NCBI RefSeq assembly: GCF_048541585.1
Contig: NZ_CP183303.1
Location: forward strand, 2,728,001 to 2,792,000
Source: Legionella_C sp048541585
GTDB lineage: Bacteria > Pseudomonadota > Gammaproteobacteria > Legionellales > Legionellaceae
Reading direction: 5' to 3'
DNA: 64,000 nt
Made by a program: the position numbers and the translations under genes. The notes below the pieces were generated by a model. The model worked only from the letters and a program-made list of their open reading frames with translations, had not been told where the DNA came from and made no database searches. Below, piece after piece: positions 51,136 through 60,734 of this stretch. The number at the start of each line of letters is the position of its first letter. Within the stretch, counting starts at the first letter, position 1.

Positions 51136-52125
51136 ATGAAGCGTTTTATTTTTTTATCTACTCTACTTTTCTCTGCTCTTAGCTATGCAGAAAATAATAC
51201 TGGAGCGACTAAATTTGTAGTGGGACCAAAGCCTCTTGAGCAACTTGTCCCACAATACTTACAGCCACAAGCTGTGGTTAATGCCGCTTACGAAGATTTT
51301 AAGTTTTCCTCACATAAGGGATTTCTTTTTAACAAGTATTCTGGCCACACCGATTACCTTGCTCTAGGTGGTGATAATTTTAATTTTGGCAACTATTTTG
51401 CTGGTTTTAATGTTTATAATATTAAAACTGACGATAATATTTGGTCCCGTTTAAATATTAATTTAAGTAATAGTTCGCTTGATATAGAAAATAATGGCCT
51501 TTATTTTCATGTCATGAGACAAGTATTTTCGCCTATTCCCGTTTTTGTTGATGTTTTTGCAAGTTATGGTCAAAGTAAATTTAAGTTAGCAAATACCATT
51601 TACAATAATAGCTTCTACCCTATCCAAGGCTCTTCCCAATATGGCGGTCAAAATAGCCTTGTTGGCGGACGTACTTTTTTTGGTTATGGCTATGGGAATT
51701 TTTACCTACAAGGTGATGTAACTTATTTTTATAGTAATTTCCATCAACGCCCTTATACGATAATTTATCCCAATCAAAATAGTATTCAAAACCTTGCTGT
51801 ACCCGCATTAACATCACGAATAGGTACTTTTTTAGAAAATGCACGCTTATATTATGCAGTAAATGAATACTTCTCACCTTTTTTAAGTGCAGGCCTTATT
51901 CAATTAGCTAGTCGTAATTTTAGTAGACCTTTAGTTGATGCTAACGCCGTTTTTAGCTCGCCACTACCACAACTACTTATTGGTAGAACAGGGTATCGAG
52001 TTGGCGCAGGCTTTAATCTTACTTACAAGTGGTTGCGTATTGTTCCTATGTATTCCTATTTGAACCGCAGTAGTCACTTTAAAGATAATTATACAAGCAT
52101 TACTTTTGAGCTTATGGGCGTTTAA
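51136..52125 (+). CDS. Outer-membrane beta-barrel-like protein
   Basis: 329 residues. Signal peptide MKRFIFLSTLLFSALSYA; AAAGGAATGTT precedes the ATG. The mature protein is rich in aromatic residues and alternating strands (NFNFGNYFAGFNVYNI, IWSRLNINLSNSSLDI, YFHVMRQVF, GRTGYRVGAGFNLTYKWLRI), as in autotransporter-type or general OM barrels. The family is not recognised. Two truncated copies precede it, showing that the locus has been duplicated. Confidence 0.7.
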   Translation: MKRFIFLSTLLFSALSYAENNTGATKFVVGPKPLEQLVPQYLQPQAVVNAAYEDFKFSSHKGFLFNKYSGHTDYLALGGDNFNFGNYFAGFNVYNIKTDDNIWSRLNINLSNSSLDIENNGLYFHVMRQVFSPIPVFVDVFASYGQSKFKLANTIYNNSFYPIQGSSQYGGQNSLVGGRTFFGYGYGNFYLQGDVTYFYSNFHQRPYTIIYPNQNSIQNLAVPALTSRIGTFLENARLYYAVNEYFSPFLSAGLIQLASRNFSRPLVDANAVFSSPLPQLLIGRTGYRVGAGFNLTYKWLRIVPMYSYLNRSSHFKDNYTSITFELMGV

Positions 52126-52140
52126 TTTATTAAATCGCCA

Positions 52141-52590
52141 GTGAAATGCCTGGATCCCGTGGACAAGCCACGGGACGTAGGCTTCAGAACCAAAGTTTTT
52201 CAACTGTTTTTAATTTTTGCCCATTATAGCGTTTAATAGGCTTTGTATCGGATAAAAATTAAACTATCCTTTTCACCACCTGCCTACGTCCCGCGACTCG
52301 TTAGCGGGATCCAGCGTGGCAGTGAAATGCCCGGATCCCGTAGACAAGACACGGGGCATAGGCCGCAGAAACAAAATTTTCAACTGTTTTTAGTTTTTGT
52401 CCAGTATAGCATTCAATAGGCTTTGTATCGGATAAAAATTAAACTATCCTTTTCACCACCTACCTACGTCCCGCGACTCGTTCGCGGGATCCAGCGTGGC
52501 AGTGAAATGCCTGGATCTCGTGGACAAACCACGGGACGTGGACCGCAGAAACAAAGTTTTTCAGCTGTTTTTAGTTTTATCTAGTATAGA
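52141..52590. repeat. 180-bp tandem repeat, about 2.5 copies
   Basis: Units begin gtgaaatgcc at 52141, 52322 and 52502 (periods 181 and 180). Each has CCCGTGG-ACAAG-CCACGGG-type and GTCCCGCGACTCGTT-GCGGGATCC-type hairpins. The same GC-rich hairpin class occurs singly at 13074 and 22632. It fills the gap between the outer membrane protein gene and the chemosensory operon; the remaining 52591-52804 is AT-rich and must hold the operon promoter (TATATATAAT near 52766). Confidence 0.88.
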
Positions 52591-52804
52591 GATTTATTTT
52601 TTACTGTATTTTTCTGCTTTTCCTTCTTTAGCTTGCGCTAACATAAATCTAATTTAAAAACTATTATATTAATAAAATCAGTAGCTTAAGCTTGTCAATA
52701 ATTAACCAAAATCATGACTTTAGCTGTTAAAGCCAAATTAAGCATACTAATAGCTGCTATAGTCAATATATATAATTTCATCATTTAAAGGATAGTAAAT
52801 TACT

Positions 52805-53269
52805 ATGGAAGAGGCCTATGTCCATTATTTAAAATTTAGATTAAATGAAGAGCATATATTACTAGATCTAAATCAAATTCAAATTGTTTTACCAATTGCT
52901 GAATTAGAGGCGCTACCAAATCAAGATGCTGCTATAGCTGGATTACTTAATTTTCATACAACATTTATTCCAATTTACCATCTAGCGACACTCCTTAATA
53001 TGCCTAAACCAAGTTATGATTTAGATACACCTATCATTATTTGCTTACTAGCAACTAAATTAATTGGGCTATTAGTTTCAGAAGTATTAGAAGTATCTAC
53101 CTTAACTAGTAAAGATTTGCAAAATCCTCATTCGTCTTATATTTACTCGTATGTAGATGGAGTCGTAGAAGATAATCATATAGCCTGCTGGTTGCTTAAT
53201 TTAGAGAAATTATTAAATTTTCATCAATTAACATTTGACGCTAATGAACACACTCATGTTAAAACTTGA
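52805..53269 (+). CDS. CheW-like coupling protein (WspB position)
   Basis: 154 residues spanning a single CheW SH3-like domain (HYLKFRLNEEHILLDLNQIQIVLP, IAGLLNFHTTFIPIYHLATLL, IGLLVSEVLEV). It links receptor and kinase in chemosensory arrays. First gene of the operon; a weak AAAGGAT lies about 11 bases upstream of the ATG. It overlaps the CheR gene by 26 bases. The order CheW-CheR-CheW matches wspB-wspC-wspD. Confidence 0.88.
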   Translation: MEEAYVHYLKFRLNEEHILLDLNQIQIVLPIAELEALPNQDAAIAGLLNFHTTFIPIYHLATLLNMPKPSYDLDTPIIICLLATKLIGLLVSEVLEVSTLTSKDLQNPHSSYIYSYVDGVVEDNHIACWLLNLEKLLNFHQLTFDANEHTHVKT

Positions 53270-54626
53270 AAAATGGGCAAACCAACAATATGGCCTACTT
53301 ATCTATAACCATACTTATGAGCAGATTAAAAATAAGTTGGAAGACTTTTTGATTGCAAAAAATCTTACGGAAAATAGTCTTTTTCAAGGTTTATACGCAG
53401 GAGATTTAGCACTTATTAAGCCAATTTTGAGTATCTTAACTGTGCCAGAAAGCTATTTCTTTCGCGACCAAGCAGTTTATAACTATCTAGAAAAAATCTA
53501 TCTACCCAAACTTATAGCCGAGAAAAGACTTACTGGAAGTTTTGAAATTAATATTTGGAGCGCCGGTTGCGCCAGAGGCGAAGAGATTTATTCTATTGCA
53601 ATTTTATTAGCTAGTCTTCTACCAGATTTACCGCACTGGAAACTTAATCTCATTGGGACTGATATCAATGAGATAACGCTTACTCAAGCAAAAGAAGCAC
53701 TTTTTACTAAAAGAAGTATCCATACTTTAAAAGAAGAATTTAAAGAAAAATATTTTTTTAAACAGGGTAACTTATATGGCTTAGTTCACCTTATTCGACA
53801 GATGGTCGATTTTTCTTATTTTAATCTCGCTAAACCTTACCTGGCTTTTAATAATTATGACTTAATATTTTGTCGCAATGTTTTAATGTATCTAACTAAA
53901 GAAGTCATTGACTCTGCACTTGACACCTTTTATCAAAGCCTAAATGAAGATGGTTTATTATTTTTAGGACTTTTAGATTCTAATCCTTATCAACAAGAAA
54001 AATTTATTACTTGTGTAGCAGATAATGTCTTTTTTCTTAAGAAAAAACCTATAGAAAAGAGAGCTCAAGTATCTCAGCTAACTACCACTAAACCAAAAAA
54101 GCTAACCTCAGAATCAACTTCACAAACTATGCTTGCGCTTATTAAAAGCCATCTAGAGAATAAAAATTACAATCAAGCACTAGAAAAAATTAATTTATAC
54201 TTAACTAAGTGGCCTAAAAATGGCTTGATTCTTCGCTATAAAGGAGAGTGTTTATTAGAAAAAAATAATTTAGCCGCAGCCCTTACAGCCTTAATTGAAT
54301 CGACTAAATTAGATCCTCTAGACCCAATTAGTTATTTTTTAAAAGGCTTAATTGAAATTGACTATCAACAACCACAAGCTGCAAAAATCTCTATGCAACG
54401 TGCTTTATACTTAAAAAATACTTTTCCAGAAGCTGCTTATTATTTAGGTTTAATATACTTACAAATAGGACAATCTCGTCAAGGAGTACATTGGTTAAAA
54501 AAATCTCTCCATTTTGCAACTAAACTAAATGAAAATTCAATTTTATATACTTTAGCTAAACGAGACCATTTTATTAATGCCGTTACTAAAAGTATCTCTT
54601 ACTATGAGCGATTAAAAGATGAATAA
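53244..54626 (+). CDS. CheR methyltransferase with C-terminal TPR repeats (WspC-like)
   Basis: About 460 residues from ATG 53244 (ATG 53256 is also possible). CheR N-terminal helical domain, then the SAM site NIWSAGCARGEEIYSIAILL and YDLIFCRNVLMYL. From about residue 300, tetratricopeptide repeats (YNQALEKINLYLTKWPKNGLILRYKGECLLEKNNLAAALTAL and following). It methylates glutamates of the receptor. The CheR-TPR fusion is typical of Wsp/Frz-type rather than flagellar systems. The 3' end overlaps the next gene by 8 bases. Confidence 0.93.
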   Translation: MNTLMLKLEKWANQQYGLLIYNHTYEQIKNKLEDFLIAKNLTENSLFQGLYAGDLALIKPILSILTVPESYFFRDQAVYNYLEKIYLPKLIAEKRLTGSFEINIWSAGCARGEEIYSIAILLASLLPDLPHWKLNLIGTDINEITLTQAKEALFTKRSIHTLKEEFKEKYFFKQGNLYGLVHLIRQMVDFSYFNLAKPYLAFNNYDLIFCRNVLMYLTKEVIDSALDTFYQSLNEDGLLFLGLLDSNPYQQEKFITCVADNVFFLKKKPIEKRAQVSQLTTTKPKKLTSESTSQTMLALIKSHLENKNYNQALEKINLYLTKWPKNGLILRYKGECLLEKNNLAAALTALIESTKLDPLDPISYFLKGLIEIDYQQPQAAKISMQRALYLKNTFPEAAYYLGLIYLQIGQSRQGVHWLKKSLHFATKLNENSILYTLAKRDHFINAVTKSISYYERLKDE

Positions 54627-55140
54627 TGATCAATTAAATTCACCAGACGCCAAAGCTATTTTAGCACGCCGAAAAGCAGTTGTTGCAGAAGAAAAGTTAG
54701 ATTATATCAGCCAAAAAAATAATTTTATTTTGGTATTTAAAGTGGATGAGTTACAAAAATATGCTCTTTCCTACACCCAAATTGAATACGTCATACCTTA
54801 TCAGCAAACTACTGCCGTACCCGGTGCTGACCCTATTTTTTCAGGTGTAATCTATTATAATAATGAAGTATGGCCGGTAATAAGTTGCCATCGTCTTTTT
54901 AAGATGCAAGATCAAGAAACTGTTTCTTTTTTTATTTTATGTAGAAAAGATATGCAGCGTTTGGCTTTATCAGTCAATAAAATTGTAGGCCAACTTTCAC
55001 TAAAAGAGAATGAAGAGCTCTTTCCTTTGGTTAATGAAAAAGTGAATAAAAATTCTTATGTTCAAGGAATATATCAAATAGATATAGCGTTAATCGATCT
55101 AGACGCTATATTTAATATATTGACGCCTAAATTGTTATAA
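54619..55140 (+). CDS. CheW-like coupling protein (WspD position)
   Basis: 173 residues: a charged 30-residue N-terminal extension (DAKAILARRKAVVAEEKLD), then a CheW domain (FILVFKVDELQKYALSYTQIEYVIPY, GVIYYNNEVWPVISCHRLF). WspD proteins likewise have an N-terminal 'RA..L.....' extension. Second scaffold of the array. Confidence 0.9.
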   Translation: MNNDQLNSPDAKAILARRKAVVAEEKLDYISQKNNFILVFKVDELQKYALSYTQIEYVIPYQQTTAVPGADPIFSGVIYYNNEVWPVISCHRLFKMQDQETVSFFILCRKDMQRLALSVNKIVGQLSLKENEELFPLVNEKVNKNSYVQGIYQIDIALIDLDAIFNILTPKLL

Positions 55141-55162
55141 TAACAAATAAATAGGATTAATT

Positions 55163-56653
55163 ATGTTAGGAAGGAACCTAAATCTTGATGTATTTAAATT
55201 TATCAAAAAGAATGTAGCGCTGCTTGCTATTTTAATAATCATATTGATTTTAATGCTCTCTGACCTTACATATAACTATTCTACCCTACAAGTAGTTAAT
55301 ATACTGCTTTTATGCTTTGCCATTTTTACAGCAGGATTTAGTATTATTTCCTCACTACAATATGAAAAAGCAAGTAGGGAACATCTACAAGATTTGTATA
55401 ACACACTCGACGCTATCTCTAAATCACAAGCAATTATTGAGCTGGCAATGGATGGCACTATTATCACTGCTAATGAAAACTTTTTGAATATATTAGGGTA
55501 TACACTAGATGAAATTAAGGGCAAACATCACAGTATATTTTTAGAAAAAGCAGATAGTCAGTCAAATGAATATAAAGATTTTTGGGCAACATTGAAACGC
55601 GGTGAGCATATCCAAGCTGAATTTAAACGCCTAACTAAGGATAACAACGTAGTATGGCTTCTAGCATCTTACAATCCTATTAAGGATAATAAAGGAAAGC
55701 CTATTAAGGTCATTAAAGTTGCTGCTGATATTACACAAAGAAAAGAGCAAACGACCCATTTAGAGGCATTATCTAAAAAATTAAAAGATATTGGTTTAAG
55801 AATTAGCAAAGAAAGCAATGAAATTGCAATTGGCGTGAAACAGCTTGAATCCACGGTTTCCGAACAGGTTACAAGTGCTTCAGAACAAGCAGCAGCAGTA
55901 ACCCAAATAAGTACAACCATTGAAGAAATAAAAGCAACCACTAACCAAACCCAAAAAAAAGCTAAGGAACTAGGTGAATCAGCAGATTTAACCACCAAAG
56001 AAAGTGAAAAGGGCCGAGAAGCTGTTGCAACGATGGCTACATTTATCACTAATTTACGCAATAAAATGCAGCAAATTTCAACCACAATTTTAAGTTTAAA
56101 TGATAAAACACAACAAATAAGTGAGATTACTGAAGCTGTAGCCGATATTGCTAAGCAATCAAAAATGTTAGCTTTAAATGCTTCCATTGAAGCAGCTAAA
56201 GCTGGAGAATCAGGAAAAGGATTTGCTGTTGTTGCAGGAGAGGTAAAGGATTTAGCTGAGCGTTCTCAACAATCAACTCAACGCGTTCAAAAAATTCTTC
56301 AAGATATACGTCAAACAGCTGAACGTGCCGTTATGGTAACAGAAGATGGGAATAAGAGTGTTGAAGAAAACTCAAGACAAGTTGAGCTAACTGAAGGAAT
56401 TATTAATTCTTTAGGTAATGTAATTGAAGAAACATCCCTTGCCTCTATGCAAATTGTCTCAGCCGTTCGCGAAGAGTCAGTTGCTATTGACCAAGTGGAT
56501 TTAAGTATTAAAGAAATTAATAAGGTAACAAACTTATTTATTTCTGCAACTGAACAAACGAGAAAAGCGACTACAGGCTTAAGACAGGTCGCAGATTCAT
56601 TAAGAGATACAGCAAGTCAATATGAATTAACGGAGCTACAAAAAGAGGATTGA
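55163..56653 (+). CDS. Aer-like PAS methyl-accepting receptor
   Basis: 496 residues. Two membrane helices (about 18-34 and 42-64) with only about seven residues between them, so there is no periplasmic sensor domain. A PAS domain (about 78-195: IIELAMDGTIITANENFLNILGY, ending ITQRKEQ) senses inside the cell. The cytoplasmic signalling domain has the conserved hairpin tip DIAKQSKMLALNASIEAAKAGE, then GKGFAVVAGEVKDLAERS. This differs from WspA, which has a periplasmic four-helix domain, and is closer to Aer. Confidence 0.93.
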   Translation: MLGRNLNLDVFKFIKKNVALLAILIIILILMLSDLTYNYSTLQVVNILLLCFAIFTAGFSIISSLQYEKASREHLQDLYNTLDAISKSQAIIELAMDGTIITANENFLNILGYTLDEIKGKHHSIFLEKADSQSNEYKDFWATLKRGEHIQAEFKRLTKDNNVVWLLASYNPIKDNKGKPIKVIKVAADITQRKEQTTHLEALSKKLKDIGLRISKESNEIAIGVKQLESTVSEQVTSASEQAAAVTQISTTIEEIKATTNQTQKKAKELGESADLTTKESEKGREAVATMATFITNLRNKMQQISTTILSLNDKTQQISEITEAVADIAKQSKMLALNASIEAAKAGESGKGFAVVAGEVKDLAERSQQSTQRVQKILQDIRQTAERAVMVTEDGNKSVEENSRQVELTEGIINSLGNVIEETSLASMQIVSAVREESVAIDQVDLSIKEINKVTNLFISATEQTRKATTGLRQVADSLRDTASQYELTELQKED

Positions 56654-56657
56654 AGGG

Positions 56658-58724
56658 ATGTCTATTGACCAAAAACTTCAGCAAATGCTCCTAGAAACCT
56701 TTAGGGCTGAACTGCAAGAGACCCATCAATCTCTTATTACCGCCCTACTTTCTCTTGAAAAAACAACTGACTCAGCAACGCTGGCTGCTAAATTAAAAGA
56801 GTTATTCCGTTACTCCCATAATATCAAAGGCGCAGCAGCTTCAGCCTCCATTCCAGCTATTTCTTCTATAGCTCATGGCTTAGAAAATTTATTTCAAGAG
56901 TGGCGAGAAAAAAATTATTTTCCTAACCGTGAAGAAATTAACGCCTGTCTTGAAGTTGCTGATAACTTACTATTGGCATTAAAATTATTTGATGATGGGC
57001 AGACTATAGATGTAGAAAATTTTTTAGCTCCGTTGCGAGGCGAAAAAACAATAAGAGAAGTAGCCCAAACTAATATTAATGAATTTATAAAACTTCCATT
57101 AACTCGCATTGAGCGAGCAAACGCAAAAGCGAATGAATTTATTATCTATCGCTTAAAACTAACAGAATGGTTTAGAGAGCTGGAATTTTGTCTTAAAGAA
57201 ATTAATCACTTACCCGAATTAAACGCCCTCCCGTTTATAAAAAAAATAAACAATATTTCATCAAACGGCATCCAATTTTTAGGCGATTTTTCACGCGCCA
57301 TTCAAAGTTTACAAGAAGAAATAAAAGCAATGAGAATGATACCTATCTCTATATTGCTAACACCATTATTCAGAACAGTACGCGATCTTTCCATTAAGCT
57401 AGGTAAAGAAGTTGAATTAGTAATTTACGGTGGCGATATTGAGTTAGATAAAGTCATTTTAGATACCATTAGTGATCCCTTACAACATGTTATAAGAAAT
57501 GCAATTGATCATGGAATTGAAAGCAACCAAGAACGTGAGCAGAAAAATAAACCAATCCCTGCAACAATCCGTATCGAAGTTACTCAATGTTCTGGGAAAA
57601 TTCTTATTAAAATTAGTGATGATGGAAGAGGAATTGACCTCTTCCAAATAAAAAAAAGTGCATTAGAGCGTGGGCTTTGCAATGAAGAAGAAATTGAAAA
57701 TTTAAGTGAAGAACAAATTTTAGATTTTCTTTTTGTTTCTGGCTTTTCTTTGAATAAAAAAGTAACTGAGATTTCTGGCCGTGGCGTTGGCCTTGATATT
57801 GTTAAAGCAAATATAGAAAAAATTAGAGGCACCATTAAGATAGCTACCGCTGTCAATCAAGGCAGTTGCTTTACCTTCATTCTTCCACTTACCTTAGCTA
57901 CCATGCGCGGTGTATTTTTTAGGCTCAAAGAACAAATCTTTATGCTACCTACAATTTCCTTAAAGGCACTTTATGAAATAAAAACAGATGAAATAAAATT
58001 GGTAAATAATCAGTTGAGTTATGTTATAGATAATAAGCCTATTCCATTAATTAGTTTATATTATATTTTAAATAACCAAGAACAAGCCTTAAACACTAAG
58101 CAAGATTGTTTTGGCTTATACATTGATTATCCAGGCATTGATCTTATCTTATGGCTTGATGCTATTGTTAATGAACATGACTGTGTCATTAAACCTCTTC
58201 CACCGCCCTTTAATCAGTTAACACAATATATAGGGGTAACACTCACTGGTGATAATCATTTAGTTTTAGTGCTAGAACCTAATAAAATAGTTGAGATGGC
58301 GCTAGAACAAAAAATACCCGCAACAAAATTCAGCGCAATACAACCTACACCAGCTAAAATTCAGAAAAAAGTGCTTGTAGTAGATGACTCCTTAACAACT
58401 AGAAGCCTATGTGCTAATTCATTAGCAGCAGCAGGGTTTGAGGTCTTGACTGCAACTGATGGTGAGCAAGCTTGGCAACTTTTACAAAAAGAGCCTTTTG
58501 ACTGCATTATTACTGATATTATTATGCCTAAAATTAATGGTTTTGAGTTGACCAAATTAATTAAAGGCGATAATAAATTAGCGCATACTCCTGTCATTAT
58601 TATCTCTTTATTAAACTCCAGAGAATACAAAGAGCAAGGGTTAGCAGCTGGAGCAAATGCATTCGTAGCAAAAAGTGAATTTGATACTCATTCTCTAATT
58701 GAAATAATGGAGTCACTATTATGA
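56658..58724 (+). CDS. CheA-type kinase with C-terminal receiver (WspE-like)
   Basis: 688 residues. HPt with H54 in RYSHNIKGAA; dimerisation and HATPase (HVIRNAIDHGIE, DDGRGID, GRGVGLDIV); CheW-like regulatory domain (about 410-540); REC with Asp in CIITDIIMPKINGFE and VLVVDDSLTTR. No separate P2 response-regulator-binding domain is evident between HPt and dimerisation, as in WspE/FrzE. It lies 4 bp after the receptor gene. Confidence 0.95.
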   Translation: MSIDQKLQQMLLETFRAELQETHQSLITALLSLEKTTDSATLAAKLKELFRYSHNIKGAAASASIPAISSIAHGLENLFQEWREKNYFPNREEINACLEVADNLLLALKLFDDGQTIDVENFLAPLRGEKTIREVAQTNINEFIKLPLTRIERANAKANEFIIYRLKLTEWFRELEFCLKEINHLPELNALPFIKKINNISSNGIQFLGDFSRAIQSLQEEIKAMRMIPISILLTPLFRTVRDLSIKLGKEVELVIYGGDIELDKVILDTISDPLQHVIRNAIDHGIESNQEREQKNKPIPATIRIEVTQCSGKILIKISDDGRGIDLFQIKKSALERGLCNEEEIENLSEEQILDFLFVSGFSLNKKVTEISGRGVGLDIVKANIEKIRGTIKIATAVNQGSCFTFILPLTLATMRGVFFRLKEQIFMLPTISLKALYEIKTDEIKLVNNQLSYVIDNKPIPLISLYYILNNQEQALNTKQDCFGLYIDYPGIDLILWLDAIVNEHDCVIKPLPPPFNQLTQYIGVTLTGDNHLVLVLEPNKIVEMALEQKIPATKFSAIQPTPAKIQKKVLVVDDSLTTRSLCANSLAAAGFEVLTATDGEQAWQLLQKEPFDCIITDIIMPKINGFELTKLIKGDNKLAHTPVIIISLLNSREYKEQGLAAGANAFVAKSEFDTHSLIEIMESLL

Positions 58725-59770
58725 TAAAACCAATTAGGGTGCTTATCGCTGATGACTCGAAAGTATCTACTCAATTACTTACATCAATTTTAGAAGAATC
58801 AACGAATATTAAGGTAATTGGCCAAGCAATAGACGGGGTTGAGGCGGTCAGATTAACCAAACAGCTTAAACCTGATTTAATAACAATGGATATCAACATG
58901 CCTAATATGGATGGAATAGAGGCAACACGCATTATTATGGAAGAGTGCCCAACTCCTATCATTATTATTAGTTCACACTCTAACAACCATATAGCTGAGA
59001 ATAGCTTTAATGCCCTGCAAGCGGGAGCCTTATCTATTATTGAAAAGCCGCAGAGTATCTTAGATAAAAATTTTAAAGAGGCCAAACAATTTATTATTAA
59101 CTCTATACTTACCTTGGCAGAAGTACCCGTTGTCACCAGAAGACCTAATACATCTTTAAAAAAAATAGTATCCCCACCAAAACTAAGACAATCCTTTAAG
59201 ATTTTAGCGTTAGGGTGCTCAACTGGAGGCCCTAGTGCGCTAAATTGTATTTTAAAGCATCTACCAGCAAACTTTAATATTCCTATCGTAATTACTCAGC
59301 ATATTACCAAAGGTTTTTTAGATGGGCTAATAAATTGGCTGCAGCATAATACCCCCTTAAAAATAGAAATTGCTAAACATAATCAGTTTCTAGAACCTGG
59401 CCATGTTTATTTTGCTCCCGATAATACCCACCTTACTGTCGGCAACAGTTTAAAACCTATTGCTATCTTAATGGATGGTACAGCCATTGATCATTTTAAA
59501 CCTTCAGCTAATATGTTATTTAGCTCTATTGCGAAAAGTTATCCAGATTCAGCCATTGGCGGATTACTGACGGGAATGGGCCATGATGGTGCAGAGGGCT
59601 TGCTGCAAATGAAAAAAGCAGGATGTTATACTTTTGCTCAATCTGAAGCGACATCAGTTATTTTTGGGATGCCAAGCACGGCAATAAAAATGCAGGCTGT
59701 AGATGAAATTCTTGACCTAGAACAAATAGCAACGTTTTTGCTGAAAACATGTAAAGGAGGGGCTCGATGA
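58721..59770 (+). CDS. cheB: CheB methylesterase (WspF-like)
   Basis: 349 residues: REC with D57 in LITMDINMPNMDG, then the methylesterase domain with LGCSTGGPSAL (nucleophile Ser), ITQHITKGF (His) and LTGMGHDGAEG (Asp). It demethylates/deamidates the receptor and resets the pathway. It overlaps the kinase gene by 4 bases and the following REC gene by 4. Confidence 0.96.
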   Translation: MIKPIRVLIADDSKVSTQLLTSILEESTNIKVIGQAIDGVEAVRLTKQLKPDLITMDINMPNMDGIEATRIIMEECPTPIIIISSHSNNHIAENSFNALQAGALSIIEKPQSILDKNFKEAKQFIINSILTLAEVPVVTRRPNTSLKKIVSPPKLRQSFKILALGCSTGGPSALNCILKHLPANFNIPIVITQHITKGFLDGLINWLQHNTPLKIEIAKHNQFLEPGHVYFAPDNTHLTVGNSLKPIAILMDGTAIDHFKPSANMLFSSIAKSYPDSAIGGLLTGMGHDGAEGLLQMKKAGCYTFAQSEATSVIFGMPSTAIKMQAVDEILDLEQIATFLLKTCKGGAR

Positions 59771-60123
59771 AAAAAATTTTAATTATGGACGATAGTGCCA
59801 CCTCACGCGCTTTATTTAAAAATTGTCTAAGAGATCAACCAGAATATGAGGTCATTGAAGCGAAACACATTGAAGAAGCTTTAGAAAAGGCAAAAAAAAA
59901 TCAACCAGAGTTAATAGTTCTTGACTATAATATGCCAGACCTCACTGGCACTGAGGTGGCCCAGATAATGAAAAAACAGGGTATAAAAGCTAATTTTATA
60001 CTACTGACTGCTAATACTCAGCAATCGGTTATTGATGAAGCTAAAAAAGTAGGCTTTTTAGAGGTTCTTGAAAAACCTATTTCTTCAGAAATTATTTGCA
60101 CCTGCTTAGCGAGACTGCAATGA
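59767..60123 (+). CDS. Stand-alone receiver-domain protein (CheY-like)
   Basis: 118 residues, one REC domain only. Phospho-acceptor D53 in LIVLDYNMPDLTG; acidic pair MDDS; Thr in LLTANT; Lys in LEKPIS. It is probably phosphorylated by the CheA-REC kinase. With no output domain it must act by protein contact, possibly with the cyclase two genes downstream. The stop overlaps the CheC start (ATGA). Confidence 0.93.
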   Translation: MKKILIMDDSATSRALFKNCLRDQPEYEVIEAKHIEEALEKAKKNQPELIVLDYNMPDLTGTEVAQIMKKQGIKANFILLTANTQQSVIDEAKKVGFLEVLEKPISSEIICTCLARLQ

Positions 60124-60734
60124 TTTTAACGTCAAACCAAGAAGACGCTCTTAAAGAAATAGGTAATATCGGTGTTAGTAAAGCAGCGAAACAATTATCT
60201 ATTTTATTAGATTCGCCTATTAAAATTTCAATCCCAAACATCTCTGTAATTAAGCCCGATCAAATAGATATTCCTGAAGTCTATAAGCATGATACGCTCT
60301 CTTTTGTGTATCAAATGCTTTCCAATGACTTACAAGGCTATGCTGCTTTAGCGTTTAAGAGAGAGCAAACGAACCTTTTAACTATGTCAGTACTGGGGCA
60401 AATTCCACAACTTACGCAAGAAGAAGCTAGAGCTTGCGAACAAGAAGCTTTATTAGAGATTGGTAATATTATTATTAGCTCCTGCATAACTGCCATTGTA
60501 GATTTACTTGCTAAAAAAATAGGTTTGTCTCTACCTTTTTATGATGAAAATAATGTAGTTAATTTAATGAAAAAATTATGCGCTTCCTTTTCCGACCCAC
60601 CACAAGAAGTTTTAGTTATATCTACTATATTAAATACAGGCAATGATAAATTATTTGGGAACTTGTTTTTAATACTAACCCAACATGCTACTCATACGAT
60701 ATTAACAGCAATTCAGGGACTTCTTAATGATTAA
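60120..60734 (+). CDS. CheC-family phosphatase
   Basis: 204 residues from ATG 60120, which overlaps the previous stop. Both active-site helices are present: E13 and N16 in LKEIGNIGVSKAAKQLS, E113 and N116 in LLEIGNIIISSCITAI. CheC proteins dephosphorylate CheY-P. It lies next to the stand-alone REC, its likely substrate. CheC is not part of the Pseudomonas Wsp gene set. Confidence 0.92.
   Translation: MILTSNQEDALKEIGNIGVSKAAKQLSILLDSPIKISIPNISVIKPDQIDIPEVYKHDTLSFVYQMLSNDLQGYAALAFKREQTNLLTMSVLGQIPQLTQEEARACEQEALLEIGNIIISSCITAIVDLLAKKIGLSLPFYDENNVVNLMKKLCASFSDPPQEVLVISTILNTGNDKLFGNLFLILTQHATHTILTAIQGLLND

Noticed and set aside
55669..56187. Long minus-strand frame inside the receptor gene
   Set aside because: It is the antisense of the receptor signalling helix, where low-stop composition makes long opposite frames. 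Receptor homology is unambiguous.
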